From Paenibacillus sp. HB172176 (lineage in GTDB: Bacteria; Bacillota; Bacilli; Paenibacillales; Paenibacillaceae): 64,000 nt of DNA. Where the stretch lies: positions 62,001-126,000 of the forward strand of contig NZ_JAATHD010000017.1 of the NCBI RefSeq assembly GCF_011947265.1, given 5' to 3'. Positions 36,379 to 45,644 of this stretch are shown here, piece by piece. The notes under the pieces were generated by a model. It had not been told where the DNA came from. It ran no database searches and worked only from the letters and a program-made list of their open reading frames with translations. The translations under genes and the position numbers were made by a program. Positions within the stretch are counted from its first letter, which is position 1. The number at the start of each line of letters is the position of its first letter.

Positions 36379-37391
36379 GCAGCTCCGGGCGCAAGGAGAT
36401 TCGGATAGGCGCTTTGGGCTGTCCGGCCATTCTGTCTCGAGCCTTACTGATTCCCGCGCGGGAGGTCGAGGGCGTTCAGGTGGTTGGACTTGCGAACCGT
36501 ACGGTCTCGAAGGCGGAAGCGCTTGCCGAATCGTACGGCATCGCGAGGGTTTATGACAATCTGCATCAAGTAATAGCCGATCCCGGGATTGATCTTGTGT
36601 ACATCGCGCTGAGCAATGAGCTGCATGCGGAATGGACCGTTCGCGCTGCGCGCGCGGGCAAGGCTGTATTGGTGGAGAAGCCGATCTGCTCTCATTTGAG
36701 CGAATGGGAGAGGATAGCGAGGGCAGCGGAGGAGACAGGCGTACAAATCTATGAAGGGCTGATGGTGCGGCATCATCCCTGGCAGCAGACGCTTCAATCG
36801 ATGATCAGCGATGGCAGATACGGGCGGTTAATCAAGACGGATACGCGAATAAGCTTGACTCCCAAAAATAACTATCGCGGCAACTATCGCAGCGATCCGG
36901 CCAAGGGCGGGGGCGCGTTTCGCGATTTCGGCTGCTATTGGCTGCAATTTTTGCAAGCCGTTCACGGACTTGAGGGAGGCGAATTCACGGGGCAATCGGA
37001 TTTCGAGGGGCCGGGAGGCTGCGATTGGACCTTTCACGCCAAGGCCGCGTTCCCGGACGGTCTGGAATCGAAGCTGGTCTGCTCCTTCGAGATGCCGTAC
37101 AAGTCGAGGCATGTCTGTCATTTCGAGCAGGCGACGGTCACGCTGGGCGATTTCTTCCGCGCCAATGTCGGTCACTATAAGATCAAGCTTACGATAGAGA
37201 AAAAGGACGACGAGCATCGCGAGCAGATTGAATTCGAGCCAATGAACTATTATACGAATCAATTAAAAGCCGTTCGCGATGCGCTTATCGCTGGCAGGCC
37301 GTTCGAGTCATGGAATCAGGTGAGGGAGCGGATTGACGCTGCCGACGCCGTCTACCAATCGGCCTTGCGGAATCAAATGTTGAAGGCGTAA
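36375..37391 (+). CDS. Gfo/Idh/MocA family oxidoreductase
   Basis: 338 residues from the ATG at 36375, overlapping the radical SAM stop. The N-terminal Rossmann domain begins RIGALGCPAILSRALL, with VYIALSNELHAEW and the family motif VLVEKPIC. The C-terminal alpha/beta domain carries FRDFGCYWL. These enzymes oxidise or reduce sugars or cyclitols with NAD(P). In this setting it may make a keto-sugar or amino-sugar precursor, or act on the same substrate as the radical SAM enzymes. The substrate is not readable. Confidence 0.88.
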   Translation: MSSSGRKEIRIGALGCPAILSRALLIPAREVEGVQVVGLANRTVSKAEALAESYGIARVYDNLHQVIADPGIDLVYIALSNELHAEWTVRAARAGKAVLVEKPICSHLSEWERIARAAEETGVQIYEGLMVRHHPWQQTLQSMISDGRYGRLIKTDTRISLTPKNNYRGNYRSDPAKGGGAFRDFGCYWLQFLQAVHGLEGGEFTGQSDFEGPGGCDWTFHAKAAFPDGLESKLVCSFEMPYKSRHVCHFEQATVTLGDFFRANVGHYKIKLTIEKKDDEHREQIEFEPMNYYTNQLKAVRDALIAGRPFESWNQVRERIDAADAVYQSALRNQMLKA

Positions 37392-37434
37392 GGGATACAG
37401 AGACAGAAGCTGCGGCTTGGAAGGGGAGACATAT

Positions 37435-38448
37435 ATGTCGGCGATTATCGTGAAGGATCTGACCAAGATCTTCGAATATTACAAGAAGGAAGCGGGACTT
37501 CGTCACTCCTTCTCCAATCTGTTTGCCCGCAAAAAGCTGTATAAAGAAGCGGTCGATAAGGTCTCCTTCGAAATCGGGGAAGGCGAAATCGTAGGATTTC
37601 TTGGACCGAACGGTGCGGGGAAGACGACGACCCTGAAGATGCTGTCCGGCATTCTGTATCCGAGCGCGGGGAAGGCGAACGTCCTCGGCTATGTGCCTTG
37701 GAGGAGGCAGAAGGCGTTCAAACGCCAATTCTCCATCGTCATGGGCCAGAAAAATCAGCTGTGGTGGGATTTGCCGGCAAGCGAATCCTTTCAATTAAGC
37801 AAAGCGATCTATGAGGTGGAGGATGATGCCTACAAGCAGACAGTAGGGGAGCTGACGGAGCTGCTTGATGTGCGGGAGCTGCTCAATGTCCAGGTCCGAA
37901 GGCTGTCGCTCGGAGAGCGAATGAAGATGGAGCTTATCGCGGCGCTTCTGCATAATCCCAAGGTGCTGTTTCTCGATGAGCCGACCATTGGTCTCGATAT
38001 CATCTCCCAGCGCAACATACGGGAATTTCTGAAGCATTACAATCAGACGCGGCGGACTACGATTATACTGACCAGCCACTATATGGAGGATATACAATCG
38101 CTGTGCAAGCGCACGATTGTGATCAACCGAGGCAGCGTCGTCTATGACGGGGAGCTTGCGCGCGTGAACGACGCGCTCGGCGAACGCAAATTGATCAAGC
38201 TGCAGCTCGAACATGCAATCGAGGCGGATCGACTCCGAATTTACGGGAGAGTCAAGTTCCATGACGGGATGAATGCGCATATTGAGGTGAGCCGTTCGAA
38301 GCTCAAAGCCTGCGCGCAAGCTTTGATGGCGAATTTCCCCGTAGTCGATCTTACGATCGAGGATATTCCCATTGAAGAGGGGATCGCGCGTCTGTACGAG
38401 AGAGGAGACAGGGCCGATGCTCCCGCTTCCATGGAACACATACTCTAA
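37435..38448 (+). CDS. ABC-2 type transporter ATP-binding protein
   Basis: 337 residues from the ATG at 37435, behind AAGGGGAG. Walker A GPNGAGKTTT (K63), the signature region RRLSLGERMKME, Walker B VLFLDEPTIGLD and the switch TSHYMED are all intact. The C-terminal 80 residues form a regulatory domain. It belongs to the uncharacterised three-gene ABC-2 family (COG4586 type) and is followed by its two permeases. The expected role is export of a polymer or small molecule. With the biosynthetic genes upstream it is the likely exit route of the product or its self-resistance pump. Confidence 0.92.
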   Translation: MSAIIVKDLTKIFEYYKKEAGLRHSFSNLFARKKLYKEAVDKVSFEIGEGEIVGFLGPNGAGKTTTLKMLSGILYPSAGKANVLGYVPWRRQKAFKRQFSIVMGQKNQLWWDLPASESFQLSKAIYEVEDDAYKQTVGELTELLDVRELLNVQVRRLSLGERMKMELIAALLHNPKVLFLDEPTIGLDIISQRNIREFLKHYNQTRRTTIILTSHYMEDIQSLCKRTIVINRGSVVYDGELARVNDALGERKLIKLQLEHAIEADRLRIYGRVKFHDGMNAHIEVSRSKLKACAQALMANFPVVDLTIEDIPIEEGIARLYERGDRADAPASMEHIL

Positions 38449-39232
38449 ATGCTTTCAGATGGGCGCGCAGAGCGCGATGGAATATCGCGTCGATTTCTTC
38501 ATCCAACTGCTTAGCGGAGCTCTGCCGATGGTTATCCAATGTTATTTGTGGACGGCCATCTTTCGCAATTCGTCAACGGCTGTCGTATTTGATTACACCT
38601 ATTCCCAGATGATTGCGTATTCCATTCTCGCCATTCTAACCTCGAGAGTCGTTGCGGCAGGGTTCGAGAGCGAGATTTCCCTGGATGTGAAGGAAGGCGG
38701 ACTCAGTAAGTTTGTTGTGCAGCCATTCTCGCATTTCTATTATCGGATGTTCAAGTTTCTGGGAGAGAAGTCGATCCGAATTGCTGTGTTGGTTGTTATT
38801 AACGCGATAGTCATTGTCTTATTGCGGATTACTCTGGATTTTGAATGGAAGCCGTCGGCGCTTATCGGATACGTCATGGTCATTCCGCTATCCTTGTTCT
38901 TGAATTTCGCCATCTATTATTGCCTAAGCGCAATCAGCTTCTGGGTCATTGAATCCTGGGGCATATTCGCAACCTTCACCTTGCTTGCCGGAATTGCCAG
39001 CGGCAGCTTGTTCCCGATTGATGTATTCAGCGAGCCCGTCCAGAGGGTGCTTGATTGGCTGCCGTTCCCATATATCATCTATTTCCCCGTCAACATTCTA
39101 AGCGGCAAGGTGAGCGGGTTCGGAATTCTGTCGGGAATGACCATCCAGCTGATATGGACAGCGGCGTTCTTGGGCTTGTCGCGGCTGCTGTGGCAGGCCG
39201 GGATGCGAAGATTTGAAGCGGTTGGAGGCTGA
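38417..39232 (+). CDS. ABC-2 family permease (first)
   Basis: 271 residues from the ATG at 38417; the gene overlaps the ATPase gene by 32 bp. Six hydrophobic segments are visible, starting near VDFFIQLLSGALPMVIQCYLW. The family short motif near SAMEYRVDFF is shared with the next permease (EMEYRINFLF), so the two are paralogous halves. It matches the COG4587-type partner of this ATPase family. Confidence 0.88.
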   Translation: MLPLPWNTYSKCFQMGAQSAMEYRVDFFIQLLSGALPMVIQCYLWTAIFRNSSTAVVFDYTYSQMIAYSILAILTSRVVAAGFESEISLDVKEGGLSKFVVQPFSHFYYRMFKFLGEKSIRIAVLVVINAIVIVLLRITLDFEWKPSALIGYVMVIPLSLFLNFAIYYCLSAISFWVIESWGIFATFTLLAGIASGSLFPIDVFSEPVQRVLDWLPFPYIIYFPVNILSGKVSGFGILSGMTIQLIWTAAFLGLSRLLWQAGMRRFEAVGG

Positions 39233-39241
39233 GGAACAGTG

Positions 39242-40054
39242 ATGAGCAAGCTGCTGAAGCAGACGAGGCGCTATCTCTCTATTTACTGGCTCCTTTGCAA
39301 AAATAGTTTTATGGCCGAGATGGAATACCGCATTAACTTCCTGTTTGGCGCGGTTATCGAGATTGCTTATTTGGCTATCAAGCTGTTATACGTGCTTGTC
39401 GTCTACCGCGCCGGGGTAAAGGTTAACGGCTTGACGCCGGACGGCATTCTGCTGTGCGTGGGCTCCTTCACCTTCATGACCGGCATTTATTCCTTGTTCT
39501 TCTATTCGAATTTCACCCGGCTGCCCGGACATATCCGGAATGGGACGCTCGATATGATGATGACCAAGCCCGTCTCCCTGCAATTTCTGGCGACGCTGCA
39601 ACGATTGAATTTCGGCTTCTCGTCAACGAATATTGTTGCCGGAATCATCATAATCGTCATCGCTTGGAAGAGGCTGGAATTGCCGTTGACGCTGGCGAAC
39701 ATCGGCATGTATACGGTATTCACCTTCTGCGGCATCGTGCTCAATTACGTGTTGTTCCTGCTGCCTTCGCTGCTAACCTTCTGGACGGTGCAGTCCAAAG
39801 GCATTAATGAAGCGTCCACGCTTATATGGGAGATGAACCATATGCCCATGAATATATACGGCAAGAGCATACAATTCGTCGGGAGCTTCCTGCTTCCGGT
39901 ATTCCTGATCAGCAATTATTCTCCCTTCTATGTGCTGGAGAGATTGTCGATCGGCAAGATGCTGTGGGGTTTGGCGGCGCCGGTGTTATTCCTGATTGTA
40001 AGCCGATTGCTATGGAAACGCGCGCTCAGGAGCTATACAAGCGCCAGCAGCTAG
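39242..40054 (+). CDS. ABC-2 family permease (second)
   Basis: 270 residues from the ATG at 39242 (a GTG one codon earlier is possible), 9 bp after the first permease. Six membrane segments are present, with AEMEYRINFLFGAVIEIAYL at the first. It matches the COG3694-type member of the trio. Together with the previous two genes it forms a complete exporter. The cytidylyltransferase gene follows 42 bp later. Confidence 0.88.
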   Translation: MSKLLKQTRRYLSIYWLLCKNSFMAEMEYRINFLFGAVIEIAYLAIKLLYVLVVYRAGVKVNGLTPDGILLCVGSFTFMTGIYSLFFYSNFTRLPGHIRNGTLDMMMTKPVSLQFLATLQRLNFGFSSTNIVAGIIIIVIAWKRLELPLTLANIGMYTVFTFCGIVLNYVLFLLPSLLTFWTVQSKGINEASTLIWEMNHMPMNIYGKSIQFVGSFLLPVFLISNYSPFYVLERLSIGKMLWGLAAPVLFLIVSRLLWKRALRSYTSASS

Positions 40055-40096
40055 CTCGGCTTAATCTATATTGCTGGAAAGCGGGTGAGAATTGCG

Positions 40097-40870
40097 ATGA
40101 AGGTTGTTATCTTATGCGGCGGTCTCGGGACGAGACTGGCCGAAGAGACGTATGCGAAGCCGAAGCCTCTTGTCGAGATTGGAGGGCTGCCGATACTGAT
40201 TCATATTATGAAGCTGTTCGGCTCGCAGGGGTTTGACGAATTCGAGCTTGCGCTGGGGCACAAGGGAGAGATGATCAAGCATTATATGCTGCATTATCCG
40301 CAGTATACCAGCGACTTGACCATTAATATGCGAAGCGGCGCGGTAAGCGTATCCGAAAGCGGGCGCGAGAATTGGGTTGTGCACTTGACCGATACGGGCG
40401 AGCGGACGATGACCGGGGGACGACTAGGCAGACTGAGAAGAAGACTCGAGAACGGAACGTTCATGATGACCTATGGCGATGGCGTTGGAGATATCGATCT
40501 GAGAGAGCTGCTGGCGTTTCACCGCTCGCATGGCAAGCTGGCGACCGTTACCGCCGTGCGCCCGCCCGGACGATTCGGCGCGATGTTGATGGAGGGGGAT
40601 CAGGTGAAGGCATTTCATGAGAAACGGGATCAGGACGAGAGATGGATTAACGGCGGCTTCTTCGTGCTGGAGCCGCAGGTTCTGGACTATATCGAGGGAG
40701 ACGCGGACAGTCTGGAGAGCGATGTGCTCGATCTCATCGCGCGCGACGGCGAGCTGATGGCATATCCCCATCATGGCTATTGGTCCTGCATGGATACGAT
40801 TCGGGATCGTCAGTCCCTGGAGGAGCTGTGGTCCTCCGGCAATGCGCCATGGAAGGTATGGAAGGATTGA
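40097..40870 (+). CDS. rfbF: Glucose-1-phosphate cytidylyltransferase
   Basis: 257 residues from the ATG at 40097, 7 bases after GGTGAG; a GTG four codons upstream is the alternative. The nucleotide-binding ILCGGLGTRLAEETYAKPK, PLVEIGG, MTYGDGVGD and WINGGFFVLEP are typical of RfbF/DdhA. It makes CDP-glucose from CTP and glucose-1-phosphate. No CDP-glucose 4,6-dehydratase is present in the window, so the sugar may be used directly, finished elsewhere, or the substrate may differ. It is the last gene of the module B run and meets a - strand regulator 13 bp away. Confidence 0.9.
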   Translation: MKVVILCGGLGTRLAEETYAKPKPLVEIGGLPILIHIMKLFGSQGFDEFELALGHKGEMIKHYMLHYPQYTSDLTINMRSGAVSVSESGRENWVVHLTDTGERTMTGGRLGRLRRRLENGTFMMTYGDGVGDIDLRELLAFHRSHGKLATVTAVRPPGRFGAMLMEGDQVKAFHEKRDQDERWINGGFFVLEPQVLDYIEGDADSLESDVLDLIARDGELMAYPHHGYWSCMDTIRDRQSLEELWSSGNAPWKVWKD

Positions 40871-40883
40871 CGGGTACTGTCCC

Positions 40884-41603
40884 TTAGATTCGAGCCCGGA
40901 AGCTCTGAGGAGTCAAGCCGGTTTCGCGTTTGAACATCTGCGTGAAATAGCCTGGAGAGGCGAAGCCGAGACGCCTGGCGATGGTTTTGGCGCTAAGCCG
41001 TGAATGCGCGAGCAGCTCAATGGCATAATCGAGCTTGCGGGCGGTGATGTACTGCTTCAGCGTAACGCCTTCGGACAGCTTGAACAATCGGGACAAGTAA
41101 TCGGGATGCAGATAGGCCATTTCCGCCAAATGCGCAAGCGACAAATCCCCGGACAGATGAGCGGCAATATAAGCTTTGACGAGCGCGATCGGATCGCATA
41201 CGGTCGGCTCCGTTGTCGCGCGCATTTCGAAATAGAGATCGAATAGCTCTTCGAGTCCTGCCAAAGCCGCCTCTTTCGAATGATTACGATGCGCCTCCAT
41301 TATCTGCGTGTATCTCAGCAGCACTTCCCTGTTGCTCGACAAGCCGCTTTGATTAAATACCGACAGCAGGGTAAGAACGAGAGAATGGTAAATTTCCAGG
41401 TATAGCAGTTCATGAATGGGAGCGTTTTGCAGCTTCTCGCGAAGCTCTCGGAGCAGCTCGATCCACTCCTTTCGTCTCCCCGCCTCCATATAGGCTCGAA
41501 GCAAATCAAGCTTGCTTTGCGTCAGGCTGCGATCCAGCCACTTCCCTGCTGAGCTTTCAATCGAAATCGCCTTCATTTCTTCTGCCATTTGCACATTTTT
41601 CAT
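40884..41603 (-). CDS. AraC-family regulator without receiver domain
   Basis: 239 residues from the ATG at 41603, 7 bases after AAAGGATG. The C-terminal AraC double helix-turn-helix is clear (SLAHLAEMAYLHPDYLSRLF and AKTIARRLGFASPGYFTQMFKRETG, read in parts). The N-terminal 130 residues are helical and resemble the linker of YesN-type response regulators, but the receiver domain is absent, so it is either a natural short form or a 5' remnant. It is divergent from the second importer, which it probably controls. Confidence 0.88.
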   Translation of the reverse strand: MKNVQMAEEMKAISIESSAGKWLDRSLTQSKLDLLRAYMEAGRRKEWIELLRELREKLQNAPIHELLYLEIYHSLVLTLLSVFNQSGLSSNREVLLRYTQIMEAHRNHSKEAALAGLEELFDLYFEMRATTEPTVCDPIALVKAYIAAHLSGDLSLAHLAEMAYLHPDYLSRLFKLSEGVTLKQYITARKLDYAIELLAHSRLSAKTIARRLGFASPGYFTQMFKRETGLTPQSFRARI

Positions 41604-41712
41604 GGTCATCCATCCTTTCTTGGATAGGCGTTGCCAAACGGAATATCGCTGCCTTGGCTGAAAGCGAAGTTGTGCGTTTCAATCATGAGGAAGGATAAGT
41701 ATAGCACAATTT

Positions 41713-41726
41713 TGAAAGCGGTTTAA
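41713..41726. promoter_or_regulatory. cre-like (CcpA) site in the divergent region
   Basis: TGAAAGCGGTTTAA matches the cre consensus at 13 of 14 positions. It lies in the 327-bp region between the AraC-type gene and the second importer, which otherwise shows no clear feature beyond the importer leader. Confidence 0.45.
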
Positions 41727-41930
41727 TTCCTGATTTTAAGCGAAAACATGTAAATTGAACACTTCACAAATCCGAAAATGCCGAACGATGATTGCGCTTT
41801 CAAAATTCTTAAAAATGATCGCTGTATTTTAAGTTTTCAACACTATTCAGGAGGGGGCGGCAACTATACAATTAATCCATATTCTCCAGTCGGCAGCCTG
41901 CCGCGGGGAAAGGGAGGAAGTGAGGAAAGC

Positions 41931-42923
41931 TTGGAACAGCTAACGAAGATCGGCGCATCGCAGAGGACGAACAAGCTCCCGGCGGCAAAGCGATCCATCT
42001 GGCGTAAAATCGCAAAACAGAAATACGGTCATTTATTTGTTCTAACGGGAATGCTGTTCGTCTTTGTCTTCAATTATTTGCCGATGTTCGGCATCTTGAT
42101 GGCGTTCAAACAATATTCCATCTCAAGCGGCATCAAAGGGATTTTCACCAGTGAATGGGTGGGACTCAAATATTTCGAGGAATTTGTCGGCGCTTACAAT
42201 TTCAATCAAATTGTAACGAATACGCTGGCTATCAGTCTGCTGAAGCTGGTCTTCACCTTTCCGGTGCCGATTCTTCTTGCTATTATGCTTAATGAAGTTC
42301 GGACACAGCTATTCAAACGTTTCGTGCAGACAGTCAGCTATTTCCCTCATTTCATCTCATGGATCGTCGTATCCGGCCTGCTTGTCATCTTCTTGTCGGG
42401 CAACTCCGGAATTGTAAACGATTTATTGAAGGGAATCGGCGTTGCCGACAAATCGCTTCCGTTCCTTTCCAGCCCGAATTACTTCTGGGGCTTGGCCGTG
42501 ACGACGGCGATGTGGAAGGAGGCCGGCTGGTGGGCGATTATTTTCCTGGCCGCGATCAGCGGACTGAATCCGGCGCTGTACGACGCGGCCGAGATCGACG
42601 GGGCCGGTCGTCTGAGAAGAATCTGGCATATTACGCTGCCGGGAATCCGAGGAACGATCGTCGTCGTGCTTATTCTGGCTGTCGGCAGTTTGCTCGGCGG
42701 AGGACTTGTCGGCTCCAATTTCGAGCAATCCTATTTGCTAGGCAATGTGATGAATAGCGAGAAATCCGAAATTTTGCAGACGTACGCCTTCAAGATGGGG
42801 CTTGCTCAAGGGAGATACGCTTATGCGACGGCGATCGACTTGCTGCAGTCGATTATCGCCATCATCCTTGTGTTCGGAAGCAATTTCCTGTCCAAAAAAA
42901 TAACGAAGAACAGCTTGTTCTAA
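41931..42923 (+). CDS. ABC transporter permease (LplB type)
   Basis: About 330 residues if it starts at the TTG at 41931, behind GAGGAAAG; the frame is open upstream to 41778 but those residues look like leader sequence. Six membrane segments are present, starting with FVLTGMLFVFVFNYLPMFGILMAF (read in parts), and the coupling motif DAAEIDGAGRLRRIWHITLPG. It is the LplB/YtcP class found in Paenibacillus glycan-utilisation operons. Its partner permease starts 19 bp later. Confidence 0.92.
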   Translation: MEQLTKIGASQRTNKLPAAKRSIWRKIAKQKYGHLFVLTGMLFVFVFNYLPMFGILMAFKQYSISSGIKGIFTSEWVGLKYFEEFVGAYNFNQIVTNTLAISLLKLVFTFPVPILLAIMLNEVRTQLFKRFVQTVSYFPHFISWIVVSGLLVIFLSGNSGIVNDLLKGIGVADKSLPFLSSPNYFWGLAVTTAMWKEAGWWAIIFLAAISGLNPALYDAAEIDGAGRLRRIWHITLPGIRGTIVVVLILAVGSLLGGGLVGSNFEQSYLLGNVMNSEKSEILQTYAFKMGLAQGRYAYATAIDLLQSIIAIILVFGSNFLSKKITKNSLF

Positions 42924-42942
42924 AGGCGGAAAGGAGCCTGTT

Positions 42943-43824
42943 ATGCATCGCAGATCCGTTGAAGACCGCGTTGTCGACACGATAAACATCAGCTTGCTTG
43001 TCATTATCGCGCTCGTAACGATGTATCCCTTCTACTATCTGATTATTATCTCGTTCAATAACGGTCTGGACACCTCGCTGGGCGGCATCTATTTCTGGCC
43101 GAGAGACTTCACGCTGGCGAATTACACGAAATTTCTAAGCGATCCGAAATGGCTGCTCGCCTTCGGCGTCTCTGCGCTCAGGACCGTAATCGGGGCGCTT
43201 GTCACCATCCTGTTCACTTGCCTGACGGCCTATGGACTCTCTTATCGCAACCTGGTGTTTCAGAAGGGATATTTCACCTTCTTCATCGTCGCCATGTATA
43301 CGTCCGGCGGATTAATCCCTTATTACGTCGTGCTGCGCAGTCTGGGGTTGCTTAATACGTTCATGGTGTATATTGTTCCCGGAGCGGTCACGATCTTCTT
43401 CCTGATCATTGCCGTTTCCTTCTTCCGGGAGATTCCCGCCGAGCTGGAGGAATCGGCGCGAATCGACGGAGCCTCGGACTTGACGATCTTCTTCCGGATG
43501 ATCGTGCCAATCTCCAAGCCGCTCATCGCGGCAATGGGATTATTCGTTGGCGTTGGTCAATGGAATTCCTGGATGGACTCGGCTTATTTCGTCAACAAGG
43601 ATTCGCTGCGGACGTTAACGTACCGTATGATGGAGGTTATCAACCAGGGCATGATTCCGACGGATCTTGCTTCCGCGGAGAGGGCTGCCGCTGTTGCCGG
43701 CGTTACGACCTTCTCGATACAGGTTACGGCGATGGTTATCGCGGTCGTGCCGATTCTGCTCGTCTATCCCTTCCTTCAGAAATATTTCGTGCAAGGCATT
43801 ATGATTGGATCGGTTAAGGGTTAG
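42943..43824 (+). CDS. ABC transporter permease (YtcP type)
   Basis: 293 residues, with GAAAGGAG 8 bases before the ATG. It has six membrane segments and the coupling motif ESARIDGASDLTIFFRMIVP. It ends with the usual SVKG. It forms the channel with the LplB-type permease. A weak hairpin (GGAATAGG and CCTTATTCC, 43871-43901) lies before the binding-protein gene. Confidence 0.94.
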   Translation: MHRRSVEDRVVDTINISLLVIIALVTMYPFYYLIIISFNNGLDTSLGGIYFWPRDFTLANYTKFLSDPKWLLAFGVSALRTVIGALVTILFTCLTAYGLSYRNLVFQKGYFTFFIVAMYTSGGLIPYYVVLRSLGLLNTFMVYIVPGAVTIFFLIIAVSFFREIPAELEESARIDGASDLTIFFRMIVPISKPLIAAMGLFVGVGQWNSWMDSAYFVNKDSLRTLTYRMMEVINQGMIPTDLASAERAAAVAGVTTFSIQVTAMVIAVVPILLVYPFLQKYFVQGIMIGSVKG

Positions 43825-43949
43825 TCAGGAAGCGGAAGATGAGCAATTCTTTCCAAGCAACGGTGGGGCGCGGAATAGGCTGGCAGACCAGACCTTATTC
43901 CGATTTCACATAAATGAAGAGGCTAATAGATAAAAAGGAGGCAATTTCA

Positions 43950-45527
43950 ATGAGCAAGGTTTTGAAATCGACATGGTTGTTAGCGCTTGCATGCATGCTG
44001 CTTCTGGCAGCTTGCTCCGGCGGCAATAACGGCAACAACGAGAATCAGGCTTCGAACACGGGGAATAACAGCACGGCGGAGCCGACGGACTCCGGGAGCA
44101 ATGCGGACAAGGAAAAGGAAATCGTGGAGCTTGACGTATTCGTCAATATGTCATGGTGGCCACTTAAGGACTGGAGCGGCAAAATTCCGGAGCAAATCAC
44201 GACGAACACCGGGGTGAAGCTGAATATCCAGGTTGCGGCTGACGATAAGCAGCTGGCGCTGATGATTGCTTCGGGAGATTTGCCGGATATGGTATATACG
44301 GCAACGGACCTGACGCGTATGGCGAACAGCGATGTATCCTATCCGCTGAATGAATTGATTGCGAAGTATACGCCGGACTATAAGCTCAGCCAAGAGCGTA
44401 TCGGCGTCAATACAATGCCTGACGGCAACTTCTACACGGTGCGCAACGCATTCTCCACGGAGCAGGAATGGATCGATAATCCGAAAGCGCTGCCAGGCGC
44501 GAACGGCTTGACCTTCCGTCAAGATATTATGGATGAGCTCGGCAATCCGCCGCTCAACAATCTCGATGATTTGGTGTCCATTCTGGGCATGGTGAAGCAG
44601 AAGTACCCGGACATGGTGCCGCTTGTGTGGGACAAAGATCAGATCGGACAGTTTCTGCGTATCAATTACGGCTTGAAGAAGAGCAAGGGCTTTGTGGATA
44701 TTAACGGCGATGCGCGGTATTACCTCAAGGACGAGAATTACTTGAATTACTACTTGTTGATGAACCGCCTGTATCGCGAAGGCTATATGACCGCCGATAA
44801 CTTCACCTTCAAGGACGCGCAGCAGGATGACCAGCTTGTGCTGAACGGTCAGGCGTTCGCTCACGGCGGCGGCAATGCGGATACGACGAATCCGCAGCTG
44901 GAGGAGCTCGGCAAGGACTTCAAAATGACTCAAGTGACGAAGCTGCTAAGCGATCAAGCCGGCATTCCAATGGGCGGCTCCGGCTGGGCGGGCATGTATA
45001 TTACGAAAAACAACAAAAATCCGGAAGCATCGATTAAATTTCTGGAATACATGTTCAGCGACGAGGGACAAAAGCTGGGTCTCTACGGCATCGAGGGCGA
45101 GGATTGGGAATGGAATGACGCGGAGAAATATCCCGTTATGAATTATGATTTCAACAACAGTGACGTTCAGGCGCAAATGGGCGTTGTATGGTGGGGCCTC
45201 ATTGGCAGCAGCGGCGTTAACGAGGCGTTGCAGCGTTACAATCCGGATTCGCAAATGACGCAGTGGCTGCTGTCCGCTCGCGACGCTTTGGAATTCAATC
45301 CGGCGCTGGGTCTTGTCTCGACGGAGCCGGATACGGAAGAGCAGACGATTGAAGCGCAAATTCAGAACATGGTGACGACCGAGGAGCTGAAAATTTATTT
45401 GGCGGCTTCCGAAGAGGAAGCGAAGGCGCAGTATGAAGCGTTGCTGGCAAAAGCGGAGAGCCTGGGACTGTCGAAGCTCGAGGATTGGGCGACGGCGAAA
45501 TATAAGGAATATCAGAAGAACTTCTGA
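43950..45527 (+). CDS. Substrate-binding lipoprotein of the second importer
   Basis: 525 residues from the ATG at 43950, behind AAAGGAGG. The lipoprotein signal ends in LLLAACSGG with C22 anchored. A Gly/Asn/Ser/Thr-rich tether (about 23-50) follows, then the long LplA-type binding fold. It delivers a glycan fragment to the permeases encoded upstream. Given the GH106-like protein that follows, a rhamnose- or pectin-derived oligosaccharide is likely. Confidence 0.94.
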   Translation: MSKVLKSTWLLALACMLLLAACSGGNNGNNENQASNTGNNSTAEPTDSGSNADKEKEIVELDVFVNMSWWPLKDWSGKIPEQITTNTGVKLNIQVAADDKQLALMIASGDLPDMVYTATDLTRMANSDVSYPLNELIAKYTPDYKLSQERIGVNTMPDGNFYTVRNAFSTEQEWIDNPKALPGANGLTFRQDIMDELGNPPLNNLDDLVSILGMVKQKYPDMVPLVWDKDQIGQFLRINYGLKKSKGFVDINGDARYYLKDENYLNYYLLMNRLYREGYMTADNFTFKDAQQDDQLVLNGQAFAHGGGNADTTNPQLEELGKDFKMTQVTKLLSDQAGIPMGGSGWAGMYITKNNKNPEASIKFLEYMFSDEGQKLGLYGIEGEDWEWNDAEKYPVMNYDFNNSDVQAQMGVVWWGLIGSSGVNEALQRYNPDSQMTQWLLSARDALEFNPALGLVSTEPDTEEQTIEAQIQNMVTTEELKIYLAASEEEAKAQYEALLAKAESLGLSKLEDWATAKYKEYQKNF

Positions 45528-45553
45528 TTGCATAGCTTGGAGTGCTTGACAAC

Positions 45554-45583
45554 ATGGCCGAGATGCTAGCGCATTTCGGCCAT
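45554..45583 (+). terminator. Strong hairpin after the second binding-protein gene
   Basis: A 13-bp stem (ATGGCCGAGATGC against GCATTTCGGCCAT, one G-T pair) with the 4-base loop TAGC. There is no T-run, so it is more likely a 3' end stabiliser than a full terminator, as at 18914. Confidence 0.65.
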
Positions 45584-45644
45584 TGAGTCATCTTCCAACG
45601 CAGAATCAGAATAATGAGTTGCCGAATGTCAGGAGGAAATGAAG

